DNA of 64,000 nt from contig JAGMUV010000006.1 in the NCBI GenBank assembly GCA_020744425.1, forward strand, positions 2,294,001-2,358,000. Reading direction: 5' to 3'. A model generated the notes under the pieces. It ran no database searches and was not told the DNA's origin. It saw only the letters and a list, made by a program, of their open reading frames with translations. This DNA comes from Dactylonectria macrodidyma. Taxonomy: Eukaryota > Ascomycota > Sordariomycetes > Hypocreales > Nectriaceae. Of this stretch, positions 12,101-24,450 are shown one piece after another (the first letter of the stretch is position 1; each line of letters begins with the position of its first letter). A program made the position numbers and the translations under genes.

Positions 12101-15100
12101 CTTCATGTCTCCTCTTCTCTCACTTCTGCCGTCCTTCCAATCTCTCATGTTCCTTCCCCATCAATTTCTTCCCGTACCGTCTACCATGGATTTGTTTACA
12201 CTGTGTTGTGCGCACTATTCAAGACAGTGCGCGCCACTTGCTGATGTCAGCCATCAAAGACGAGCACGATGTTCATGAATTTTGCACTCATTATCCAACC
12301 CGAGTGCTATGGAACTGACAGTTTCTCATGACGTGCTGCCCGACCATGCTCCCTTGAAGCTGGATAATTTCCGTAGTGATATCTTACTAAGTGCTGATAT
12401 GTTCAGGCATGGCTGCAATTGCTCTCCTGCAATGCATATGCAATGATGCACGTCGACAAGGGAAGGGGGGCCTAGGCCTGAATTGTTCACCAGACCCGCA
12501 TTGTTCAGGTCCAGCCACACAACGTGCGTCGCCCAACCTGTACCGCAAAGTCCGGTCCACTGTCCCGCTCTCATGTTCAAGAGTCCAAGACGCCGATCCC
12601 CTGCACAGTCCCTGGTTCCACGCTTCCATCTGTTATGATCCGGCTTCGAGATTGATAACTAGGTCGGTTCTATTACTGGAGAGTGAACTAAAAACGGACG
12701 TAAAACGGTAACGGTAACAAGGAAGCCGGACCGACCGACCTGTGCCTCCGCAGACGTGCAGCCATTTATGCAGCCGTCTCTAGGAGTAAAGGCTCCTCTT
12801 CCGTCAGCCAGTCCCAAGACATCCAGGGAAGCCTTGCACCCTAGCTGGACAAAGAACTACCGGCGTCGGGCTCAAAGAGTAATAGCGGAAGGATTGACAC
12901 GGACATCACTGCTACGTATGTCCGTCAGAAGCCCATGTTCAGGAGAATCAGAATCACTCCTTTCCGCCCCGCATGAACACGACAAGCCGGAGAGTGATGA
13001 GCATATGTCTCTTCCAAGAACCTATCCCAGGGAGACCCAGCAGCACCTTGGATCGGCATCCGCGTGGACCTCCAGTTTCGAAGCCTCCCAGTCTCGGAGC
13101 CTCTCAAGGTCTCAGCAAACATCCCTCGCATAACCAGGACCAAGAGTTCCCACCCGTTGTGCCTCCTCTGCGCCTCTGTGATTGGGACTTGCGCCAGCCA
13201 CAGCAATAAGCCTTGGTGTGATGGCCAGACGTACCGGGTACAGATTGTGTACTGCCACCATACAGTACCAGGTATTGATCCATTCCTTCAAACATGTGTT
13301 GGTTCGAGTACATTAGCTTGGTCCCTTGATGCCTCCCTGCGGATCGTGTCTGTCTCGCCCGCACACCGAATCCTGGCATTGAATCTCGTCAGCGATCCCG
13401 ATTAAAGAAGCACGGCCTCACCTGCGGGCGTGCTGGTCTTCATCCAGATCCCCGTGCAGATGATGGTCTCCGCTCACCAACAGCAACAGCATCGCACAGC
13501 ATTGACGCAGAGGCACCTCCACAAACAGCTACCCAGAGAGACAACGCAGCACACAGTATTAGACGGGTCGCTTCCAGGTCTAGTCCGTTGATTGATCCAT
13601 TTGTCCGTCTCGGTCATCCACCATTCATGGCCATTCCCCAGCCTCCAATACAAGTGCCAACCCCCAATCACCAAGCCACTCCTACGAGTCACTGCGAGCC
13701 ACTGTGATGGCTAGGTCACGCCAAACTCTGGAGTGCCTCTTCGGAGTGCCTGAAGAAGCAAACCCTGTTCCGGCCGGCAGGCAAATCTCTCAACCGTCCT
13801 GCCGCCGTCTTCGGATGTGGAGGAAACAGGCGAAGAGGAACTTGGCATCCCTCGAAATGTGCTTGCATACCAGTAGGTGTTCCGATTCATACACACATGG
13901 ACAAGCTTGACAAGCCAAGGGCTTTTCTGAATCATCTTGTTCCCACTGGCAGACTCGCGTGCTTGGCAGACAAAGCCTCAGCCTTCTCAGGATGCCAATC
14001 TTCTATCCCGTCCTTGGCGGGCTCCCCAGAAATACCAGCATGGCAATTCCCCGCAACCCTGGCCCAGAAACTACACAGTGTCTCTGGAGATATGAGGTTG
14101 TCGAATGTCACAACCCCCCCGCCCCCCCTCCCTCCCCATTCTCTAGCTTGGCCGCCTGACGGTCAGTCCCAGCGGACAGGAATCTGTTTAACAACCTGGA
14201 TAAAGCACGGCGTGGCACGGAAATCCGCTCGGATATCTGCCTCTGTCTCTGTTTCTCCAACTGCAGTCCAACTCCAGCAGCCCAGGTTTCAAGTACATGA
14301 ATGCCATGTCTTTGCCGAGTAATATGGCATGCCATTATTATCCATTTGCCCTGAGATCCCAGCGAAATCGCTGGATTGGCAGGGAATGCTGGGCGCGTAA
14401 GTACGAGTCCTCACCCGCGGCCACCCGCCCGTGTTCCATCCCCTCATTCAACGCCGGCCTTTTGTCTCAGTTGCCTCATTGGAGCTCGTACAGCTCGACC
14501 CAGACGGTTGGGGGAACCCGATCCCAGTTCTAGACCCCGAGCTCCTGGACAGAGCCGCGATGATGGCAGTGGCTTCAGCCGTACGCCCGCGCCTTGCGCC
14601 TCACGATCCCTTGTCATCCCGACCCAGATTCATTAAATCCCATAGCGCATTGACGGTTAACTGAAAATCGGAATGGGTCTCGCAACTGCAGATCACAGGC
14701 TGGGCCAATTGTTTGCTACAACATCCGAAAACACAAGTACCGTATACCACACGGGACCACAACATTGACCGCTGGAGCAATTGGCTGTGTTATAGAGTTG
14801 GCGAGGCGTCAGTTATACCGGCTTAGCATGATTCGATAGTCGACCAAGCAAAGGAAACTTTGCACGATACTCGCCTCCATCGCTTGCCGTCACCTGTCAC
14901 CTGTCACCACAGGATCGTCGGAGCCTGCCAAGCGGAACCCTTAGACCTTTGGCGGTTTATCCTTCAGTTTAGTCCAGTGTTTGCCACGTTAGTCCTACAA
15001 CTGGTGCAACCTGACACCTGCCCCCGTGCAACAGAGGCTACTGTTACTGACAGGAATGCGTCGAAGAGTCATGACAGTCGATGTGGAATGCTTGCTACCG

Positions 15101-16741
15101 ATGACACAAGGTACGTATAACACCCAGCTTGCCGCAATGAATCATTTGTTTGTAGATGACAAGGCGGGTAGTAGGCGAGGCAGACATGCAGATACGCGGT
15201 CCGTAAAATACTGCCCTTGCTTGGTCTCGGCCTTTGTATACCCTTACATGCACCGAAAGGCCTTGTCTTACAACTGCATGCACACTCCCTCATCGATGGA
15301 CTGGAGAAATGCATACGAAAAGTCTCGCAGGACTGTGACACTCCCTCACGTCGATTTGGCTCCCGGGCCAACGCCACTCACCGTTAGTCTTGGGCCTCTG
15401 CCGACGGCATCACCGTCTAATCCAGATCGTCGAGACGCTCTACTGCGGCCTCAAGGGCAATCTGCTCCTGCAGCCAAGTCGTGTCATATCGCGAAAAAGG
15501 TGTGAATGTCGGGTCCCGGAAGATGGCCCGAGTGGACACCCGTCATCCGTGACGATCTCTGCTCCACTCCCGAAGCTCGGCCAGAGCATTTCTGACAACC
15601 TCCGCCGCATCTCCGGGGATTCTCGGCGGTGCTGGGTGGGCTGCTCCTACAACTGTCACAACCGCGGCCGCAGATAGATGAAAATGCCCTGCTATGTTCC
15701 GCCACAGCTTGACCTTCTACCCACGTGGGCGAAGCTCCTAAATCTCTCGGGCGAGGCCATGCATGTCTTGGGCTTGTTGCCGCATCCTGACCGTCTCCTC
15801 GCCTCAGTCGTGTGCGCCACTCGACATTCATTCACGTCCACTTGCATAGTCATCGTGGGTCCGTGTATGCTCCGATGGCTGACAAGTTGCACTAGTGTGT
15901 GACGATGCTGCAGCGTGGCTGGTTTGGCAAAACAACTCTGTGATGTACGGACGTAGGGTGGCAGTCGATCCAGACGCAAGTGGCGACGCTAACTCTAGAT
16001 GCTGTGACCGTCTTGTGATTCGATTCACAAGCTTCCATGGTGAGCTAGGGAACGCACGGTTTCCATAGTACCCGGTCAGCCAGGAGGGATCCAGACTCCA
16101 CGGTTCTATGGTCAGGCAATGCCGTCTCATATTGATCCACACTTCAGCTCTACTCGCTCCCATGGATGAGCAGCTGAATGAGCCAAGAACCACCAATCAT
16201 CACCGTCTCGCCATGCTGTGGGACAGCCTATATGCTTCGGCTGCTACTAGTTGGCGAAGTGGCGTCGTCGGTTTGACTTGCGGTTGGGCTTGGAGAGCGA
16301 GATGACAAGAACCAATGGAAGCTAGTGTGTTTTCGGGGTTCAATACTGCAGAAACAGACACCCGAGATACGAAGCCATTATTGGTACCCATATCATCAGT
16401 TACGAACACGAGGGACTTGGACGAGACTGACGCGATGTTTCTAGGCATTGCAACTAAATGACACCCGTGAATATTGAAATGGATATTGATAAGAGAACCA
16501 AGCAGTTTCAATTAAATATTATCGTTGCGGCGATTACAAGAATACTCTGTATACAGAACAACGGGGATCATGCCCGTCCAAACGAGGGTATCTCAACTCC
16601 AACTTAACCTCCAAGATCCAGCGAGGAAATTTCCGTCACTTCCATAGTTCAAACCACCAACAAATCTGTTCAAATTTCTCGATCCAAACTTCTCAGTTCA
16701 ACCATCTCAAGCTTGCCGTCTCATTCCATCATCATCATTGC
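9124..16741. other. 7.6-kb gene-free region upstream of veA
   Basis: This lies between the veA start and the 3' end of the opsin-related gene. Both strands carry many open frames of 60-160 codons, but all have Arg/Pro/Ser-heavy, shadow-like compositions and none matches a family I know. The sequence is GC-balanced and not repeat-like. It includes a pyrimidine-rich minus-strand leader next to veA (about 9400-9600) and a C-run (14113-14138). Long leaders, upstream ORFs or non-coding transcripts are possible, but none can be shown from sequence. Confidence 0.5.
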
Positions 16742-17782
16742 TTAGACAGCGGCTCCAGCTGGGCGTGCCGTCGTCGCGGGCGCGGTCGTGCCCGGGGCAG
16801 TGGAAACTGGTGCAGTACCAGCTGCCTTTTCTGGAAATACGCCGTCCCGACCAGCAACACGGCCGTACTGTGTAAAGTGCAGGTTCAAGTGTCCATAATC
16901 CCACTTGCGGGAGAAAAACAAGAACATGAATGCCAGGCCTGGCACCATGAGAATATCGAGAATGCCGAAGAAGACGAGACTCTTTGTAACGCTAATCACG
17001 TTGCCGCCATCCGAGACGCCAAAGGCGATGGGGTACAACATCCACAACAAGTTGAGCCAGCCGGCCATGCTGATATAGTCGCGGTGGATATTCACACGGG
17101 TTGCAGAGGAGCGGCCAGTCCAGAGGGTTTGCATGGCTAGGAGCAACCAAGCCACGGTGCCGAAGGCGAAGAAACCCCATTTGTATGAGGTGGCGACGTA
17201 GGCCGAGCATAAGTACGAGATGACCCTGACAAAAGGTTAGCGGGCGTCTCATATATGCGACTTGTCCCTCTTCACCAGGTCACGCAACACCTGTAAGAAA
17301 GAGACCCGTACCAAGTCCAGGCCAGGGCAATATTGAAGAAGATGGTGGCCCAGCTCACGCCGCTGATTAAGCCAAGCGCAATGATGACAACGGGGAACGC
17401 AACTACCCAGTTGATATATTTGACGAAGAAGATCTGGTAGAAAGCGGCATCGCCACGGTGCAGCGACGTTGCGACAACAGACCAGCCGAGGTCCGCAGCC
17501 ATAGAGAAGTAGGAGATGGCACCGACCAGTAACGCAATGGTGAAGAGATAGTGGAAGATCTTCTCGCCATGGCGCGGCTTGATACTGAGGACAAAGTACG
17601 CAAGCTAGTCATATAAGTCAATTGCAATACCAGACATCGATAAGGAGCGAACGTACGAAGCAAACCGTGTAAATGGCCGTCACCGCCCAGAGCCAGTCGG
17701 AACCTCCCTTTGTGAGATGGGAGGCCCCTGCCGGCGGCGGGTTGATGTCGAGGGCCTCGTTGCGGCTGTGGATGGCTGCCAT
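16742..17782 (-). CDS. Opsin-related seven-helix protein (Hsp30/YRO2/ORP-1 type) without retinal lysine
   Basis: Exons are 17782-17657, 17604-17312 and 17225-16742 (introns 52 and 86 nt), giving 300 residues, the usual length of microbial-rhodopsin-fold proteins. Seven hydrophobic helices can be followed from WLWAVTAIYTVCFLAYF to FFGILDILMVPGLAFMFLFF, with a Thr/Ala-rich cytosolic tail. In helix C the motif is KYINWVVAFPVVIIALG: the counterpart of bacteriorhodopsin Asp85 is Asn and that of Asp96 is Ala. In helix G the Asp212 position is kept (ILDILMV) but the Schiff-base lysine position is Val. The protein should therefore neither bind retinal covalently nor pump protons. Yeast Hsp30 and Yro2 and Neurospora ORP-1 form this class; they are plasma-membrane, stress-induced proteins, Hsp30 being linked to control of the H+-ATPase. 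The gene symbol is left blank because several paralogues exist. Confidence 0.93.
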
Positions 17783-19151
17783 GATGACGATGGGGTTGCC
17801 TTAAGGTTATTTAACGTTGCGGGCTATAATCAACCGTAAACCGAAAGTTTTCAGTCGTCAGTTATGTAGGTGTTCGAATGTCAAGCCACCATAATTGATG
17901 AAGGGTACGAGAAGGCGGGAGGTGACTCTCATCACTCTCTTATAGAAACCCCTTGCTCATACAGTCGTCATTGGCATCTTCATCTTCAGTAACTCCACAG
18001 GACCTTTCGCTCCTCTAGCCCCAGAAAGCGCATGAAGCTCTCGTCCTCCGATGATGCCGATTGGGCATGATCCTGGGCGTGACGAGCTTGGGATTGACAA
18101 TCTGGTGACACATACGCGGGAGACTGTCGATGCTTCTTGGTGGTTGGACGGAGCTGGCACCGATGACGTGAAGAAAACTTCAAGACGGCGAGTACCGATA
18201 CAAAACGCTTTCATGGACCACTGTCGATGCTACAACACCACAATGCGCGCCATTTGTCAGTGATATCTAGCAGAAAAGCAACGCTGCAAGTCAACACTGC
18301 AGGGTAAGTCTACATGCAGTGAAGTTCAATAAGGCCCCATTGGAAAGTACCGCGACATGTCGCATCGCCATCACGAACACGATGACCGGCACGCTCGGGA
18401 CTTGGCGACCCCCCCATCAGCCCTGTCGGTAGATGCAGGATCATTGTCTCCATCCAATACAACGGCAAACCGCGACACCGGTTGAGGCCATCGACTCGCC
18501 AGATTATCATGCCACTTGGCGTCCGCAAGAGCCGATCACGGCGTCATGAGGTTGCTCTGCATTGGGGAGAATGGTGGGCGATGCGGCGGGGATGTGATGG
18601 GAGGATGATCGGATTTGATGCGAAAACGTCGTTGACGTCGATGTGATTACATTGACAGCTTGCACGTGCAGATTACCAGTCATAATGTCGATTGCTGTAG
18701 GGTAGGCGCAGCACCTCAATGATGCCATTTATCTTTGCCCTTATCCCTTGAGCACTTTGCCATGGTTTACCTCACGCCCAGAGTGATTGCCATTTGGTGA
18801 TGTGCTCTCCAAGTACTTCATACAAACTAATGATTCATGACCAAGTCCGTGGGATAATAGTTTTCTACTAATCAACAACATCAATCTTTCTTGGTTCCAC
18901 TCAAACGGTCACGAGCGTATTGACTCCACTGCGATGGCCCCTGCCGGTAGAGCCAGCCAGAGTAGGGTGATATCACGAGATCGACGCCAATAGCATGCTA
19001 GCCTTCCGTGCCATGAGAAATACAAGGTAAAATGTACGGAATACCCGCCTTGCTATTGTTCAAACACAGACCGTTACGCTTTTGTGGCTCCTACCCTTGT
19101 ATAAAATACACATCAATGGCTTATAGCACCCCGCCGATGCTTGGTCCACCC
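17783..19151. other. Intergenic between opsin-related gene and GID5-like gene
   Basis: This is the promoter of the opsin-related gene (minus strand) and the 3' flank of the GID5-like gene (also minus). It holds a CACGTG near 18664. I see no gene; the open frames are short and compositionally random. Confidence 0.55.
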
Positions 19152-22100
19152 CTAGTAAGTGGCCTGTTGTATCTGCCACACTGCCGTCTTTGCCCGTTCC
19201 CGCACATCCAAATCGCCATCCTGGTGCTTCAACGTCTCCATCTTGGTGTGGAATCCTAGTTTCCTCAGCTCATGCGCCCTCTGAGCGCAAGATTGGGCCT
19301 CGCCGTCATCCTCTTGCCATGTCAAGTTGATGATCAAGTGGCAGAGCGCCACCCGCACTTCCCGATCCTTGGAGCTAGCCTGTTGCGCTAGCAGCTTCAA
19401 CAGCTCTGTCTGTGCGATGACCAACTGCCGATGTCGCGGGATGCTGGCAGCCATGTGTACCAGGATGTAGATGACCGCCATGATAATCTTTGCCTGCGGG
19501 TGGAGCACTCGGGTCTCTCGGCCGGCCACCGGGGTTCGGCGGGAGAATGGGTGGAGCACCCTGGCCCGGAGCTTAGATGCTAGAATATCAAACATGCGAT
19601 CTTGTCCGAGCTTGGCAAATAGGTGGTCGACCATTTCAGCCGTTTCGTTTGTCGTCTCGGACGATAATCCGGCCTCTGGTCTTCCAATCAAGTTTTGGAT
19701 GAAGTTGAGTCCTTGTTCTTGGATCGCCAAATCATCGTTTCGCGCTCTTCGCACGGGGTTGAGCTCCGACTCTCGAACCGCAGCAAGCTTGTCCTCCACC
19801 TGGCGCAATTTGGTCGACTGCGAAGAATCCAGTTCCCGCAACAGCCCGTTGGATGCATACAACCATCGATGCGGCACGTCAGACGGCTCCATCTCGACGT
19901 CGTCATCCATATCGATCCCAGTGTCTCTTTCCTGACCCGTGAGCAATGTCGAGTCCTCGGTGTCATGGCAGATGAGCTCCACCAAGTACTCCGTCTCCAG
20001 CTCTTCTAGACAAGCCTTTTTGAGCTCCGGACCCACGGCGTCAACGAAATGCTTTAGGGCCCACATTGCATTGAGACGAAGCGCTGGGTTGTCAGAATGA
20101 GCATGCTCGCATAGGACTTTCATAACGCCTTTTTCAGTTAGAAGCTGGGATAGTCAGTAATTGATGCAGCGTAGAGAAGAATCCTACTCACCTCCCGAAC
20201 CGGGCTCACCTCGACGACCAGGTTGATGATGGTCGCCGTGGCAGCAATTTGGATGTCAATGTTGGGATGCTTCATGAACCGGAATACAGGCAGGGCAACA
20301 CCGTGATCGACCAGGGCCGTCCGCAGGGTGCTGACCGAGCGCGATAGCATCCTGACGACATGGCACCCGGCAATGATTACACCCGCAGGATTGGCACCAT
20401 ATCCTGCCGTGGCTGTCTGTCTGGTGGCATGGTCCCCGGGCTTGTCGGTCCGCTCCTTGATGGTTTTCGGTTTCCTAGGGAATTCGGACAACGATTCCAT
20501 GACGTATGAAACAATTTCTTCTGATAGGAATGCCTTTCTGTAGTCTTCACTCCCTCCTGCGAGAGCCGCAATTGCCTTCAGGGTACCCTCACGCACCTTG
20601 AGTCGATGCAGAAGCAAGCTGTTCTGGCCATCCTCACCGAGTTGTGTAAGAGGGGTGTTGGCCTCAATACTCATCTCTGTGTCGGGAAGCGGTGACCAGT
20701 ACCGGGGCTGTGCGGTGTCTTGAACGGGGGTGTATGCGTGTTTCAAGAGCTTGCTTAGGACCTTGACGGCGTCACAATCAGAGGCTGATTTCTGGAGATA
20801 ATCGCTGTCCACAACCATGCGGGCTAGAACTACCGGCGCCTGCTCGAGAATGGTGCGCTTGGCGGTATCGAGCTCGTCCACGTCCGAGGCGTCTTTGTCG
20901 TTCTTGGCAATCATGTCGACGAGCAATGGGACGACGAGGAGCCCGAGCGTTGATTCCCTTGAACACTTGCTACCGACACCACCCTTGATCAACGCAGCAA
21001 GGATGGAAGAAGCGAGGAGTCGCTCGAATTCATCCGAGGACCTCACAAGATGTACAAGCCAGGGGACGAATGGACTTTCGACCTCGTCCGAATCCCCGTC
21101 GAGGTTAGCGCTGTTTGGCTGAGGATGCTGCGATTCCCAGATTGCTGATGAGCTAAACTTGCTAAGAGATGACCGACTTGAAGATTGGGAATCTGAAACC
21201 ACCCCGGAGCCGTGGGGAGACGCGGACAACGCTCGCGACATGTTTATGGGTAGGATGTACTCCATTGCAGTCAATGGCTGGTGGCGCGGATTGCCAAATC
21301 CTGTGAATTCCTGACCTTGCTTCGGTTCCGGAGTCTCGCCCGTGGGCTCGAATTTGATGGGGGGGAAGACAGCGAGAATCGAGGGCGAATTTATCAGTCG
21401 ATGAGCACGATACTTAGAGTCACCCAGAATAGCTGCGATTGCTTCGAGAATGGGCCTAAGCCTTAGACTCTTGTGTGCGGGATCCGGAAAGGCATCAAAG
21501 AGTGCATCAGCGGTTGCTGCCCTCTCGGCACCGGGGACTACGTGACCACGGGCAACAGCAACGCTGGCTAGCTGTGTTGAAAGCGCATCCAGAATACCGG
21601 TTGTCGCTAGAGCATGCTGGTGTCGGTCCTCTCGACAAAGGCGAGATATCAGGCCGGCTGCAAGCGGAACCTGAGACTGGAGGATGTGATTTGTAGAAGA
21701 GATTGATATCATGGCGCTGAATGATTCAAGGTGTTGACTAGAAAAAATAGCATCTGCCAGAGTATCGAGCTTAAGTGGCGATGACGTAGGAGCGAGGGCA
21801 GAGGCATCTGCAATGTCTGTCAAGGCCCTGAGCGCCGCGACCACCAAGTGTGGTGAATTTGTAAATGGAGAGATATTGGCCAACAGCGCGGGGAGAGCCC
21901 TGGCTGCGTGGAGGGGGGCAAGGAAGGCAGGGCCTCCTGTTCTTGGTGTTAGTCTATGTATGCGAGGCCATCTGAGATGCACATGGTGATGGAACAATAC
22001 CATTTGCGAAACAGGCAACCAGTTGAAGTGCCTGTAGCCTTACACTCTCCTCCTCCGACAGCGGTCGTGGCGCCAAAGGGAACCGTGCATCCTTTCCATT

Positions 22101-22295
22101 GGGCTTCGCTGGTGATCTAGCCGTAGCGAGGGTCCTGACGATGGGATCAAGAACTCCTAAGCTGATCCATAGCTCTTTCTTCTGAATGTGTCCAACTATT
22201 TCATTTTTGAGGGATCGTAGGGCGGTAGCTTGTTCGGGCAACGTCCGGGCGCTTCGAAGCTGAGATAGAATCGGGGGACTCTGCGGGCGAGCCAT
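19152..22295 (-). CDS. Armadillo-repeat subunit of the GID/CTLH ubiquitin ligase (Gid5/Vid28, ARMC8-like)
   Basis: Exons are 22295-22001, 21936-20192 and 20144-19152 (introns 64 and 47 nt), giving 1,010 residues. Both introns join in frame (FANG|GPAF and VREL|LTEKG after splicing). The chain is an alpha-helical armadillo solenoid. Recognisable repeats include SVRLQALQLVACFANG near the N-terminus, NLVVEVSPVRELLTEKGVMK and ALRLNAMWALKHFVD in the middle, and VRVALCHLIINLTW near the end. The C-terminus (DLDVRERAKTAVWQIQQA) resembles that of ARMC8 and Vid28. In yeast Gid5 docks the substrate receptor Gid4 onto the GID E3 ligase, which degrades gluconeogenic enzymes. The function here is inferred from the family. 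Length is close to fungal Vid28 proteins. Confidence 0.85.
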
Positions 22296-24450
22296 GGAGA
22301 CGGAGAGTTCGGGGTGATGATGGAGAGTCGAGTTGTGATGGAGACAGTTGTTGGGATGATGGTTCGACAGTGGTTAGTCGAAGCGAGATGGACGCTTGAT
22401 GACGGTTGCGGTAGTTCCAAATCCCATACGCTAGCAAGTAGAGAGCAGTTGCGACCCAGAGCAAGCGCAACAGACCCAAAAATAACAGAGGCAGCAAAAT
22501 GTGATGTTGGGAGCCGTGTTGAAGTCAAACTAGTAACCATGCAGTGGATATGGGGTCATCTGGAGACGCGGTATTGCAGGGCGATCACGTCAAGATTTGG
22601 CGGCTCCAACAAGCGGCACGTGTCGGGCTTATCGGACAGGTACCACCGATAAGCCGACCAAAGCTGCAAACGGCCAACATGGGATGATGGGGAGACTTCA
22701 GCCACCAGGCTTGCAATTGCAGGGCTGTCATGAGTCGCCACGGTGGACTCATTGGTTTGATTGCATCAAAGTTGTCATGATTATCCCCGAGTCTTTGACT
22801 TGTCTCATGATTCTTAGCATGTATGTGTGGTGTGACCAGAGTAGATATTTAGGCTACCAGGGATCATAGGTTCTACGTCCTTGGTGGTAATAGCATGTTG
22901 GTAGTTATGATGGTGGTAGTGTTTCAGCCATGATTCCAGGAACGGATGAAAGAAGGCTGGTGCGTCTGTTTGATTTGCCAGAATCTGCAAAAAAGGAAAA
23001 TTGGTGACAGAGGATGCCACTAAATGATGCACACGGTTGATGATGACTCGTGGTCGGCCATGACGGACGGTTTCGTCTTCATCTGCCTTGGTTTAGCAAA
23101 GCTCTCCCCTACCTGGGTAGAACAACAAAACGATCCATTTTCGTCCATGCCCATGTGTTAGCATTAGTAGGCCCAAGATTGCTGGATAAAAAGTTGAGAC
23201 GACAATTGAAGCTTTGTTCAATGTACTAGGTATATTCAGTAACAGCCAATGATGAACTTTGGAAGCATTGCAGAACTTTCTCGACCCATTCTTTCTGGGA
23301 CAGGGTCGTTATCCAACACATTTTCTAAAGGATCATCAAGCAATGAATAGTAAATAGATACCGAGGGTGGTTCGAGCTTCATCCCTAAGGCTCCATTCAG
23401 AGATGGGCGATGAGTCTCCTTGATCCCTGACACAATGTACCGACAATCTAGGGTTCCCGTGACACAAGGGCTGGCCCCTCACTACGCCGACTGTGCGGCC
23501 TCTAACAGCGCAGCACCAGTCCACGTTGCGCATCGACTGGCTATCGACAATTTGACACGGCCAGGGCCTGGCCAGCTCCCCGGGCTTGAAGGGAATGATT
23601 GTCTGGGGTAAGAGAGATACAGAATGGAGAATTGGCCGCCGGGAGCGCCGTGTCCACTCTTGGACATCAACAAAGGAGTATCAAGGGGAGAAAATTGCCA
23701 TCTCATGTGCCCTGTGACGCAAAGCTTACACCTCCGAACCCGCTTTCACTTGGTGTGAATTGCGCGCAACGGCCCAGGAGCCCCCTGAATCCCGACGCAA
23801 AGGGGTCTCCTAGCTCTACTCCTCCATGCTGGGCCTCCTTCAAGGACCCAAGTTACTGGACGGACCTCAAGTCCGTAAAGACTACCGCGCTTGCCAAGCA
23901 CCCAGGTCGTGTTAGGCAACTAACGCCTAAACGCTGTTTGGCCATCGCGCCGTCTTGCGGGAAATGGGCGGTCCGGCATGCCCGCCATTCCCACCACAGT
24001 CAAACTCTACAATGGACGATCCCTTTGCGCGCGTCTGACAACAGCCACGCCCTACACCATTGACCAGTCCACCAGTCCAAGTCCACACACCACATCCCGA
24101 CGAGGCACGGCCGTTCTGTACCGCGCTTGATCTATTAGTCTGGTCTTGCTCGGTGAACGTTCTCGTCCATAGCGTCTTCTTTCCAATGTCGTGCCCAGAC
24201 TCGCGCCCGCAGCAAATCGTCTATATCGTCTGAACCGTCAACGAGCGATTCAAGCCGCCGTCCGTTCATGCAATCAGTCATCGGTCGCTAAGATTCTCGG
24301 TCACTCGAATCTTTGGTCCCTCGCATCCGCCATTGCCACCGCAACCCACAATCTCTCAGCTGTAAAACTCCGATTTCATTCCCATCCTCACCATCCGCCA
24401 TCCGTCATCCGCCATCAACTGTCCGACGACTCGACGATGCGCCGCAGATC
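22296..24450. other. Divergent promoter region GID5 / PHO80-like cyclin
   Basis: This 2.15-kb region separates two divergent genes. It contains a CACGTG box across 22617-22622 and pyrimidine-rich sequence from about 24060 onward that is probably the leader of the cyclin gene. No coding region is supported. Confidence 0.55.

Noticed and set aside
15026..15505. Plus-strand frame of 159 codons upstream of the opsin-related gene
   Set aside because: No recognisable motif, no leader or splice context, mixed composition; treated as chance frame.
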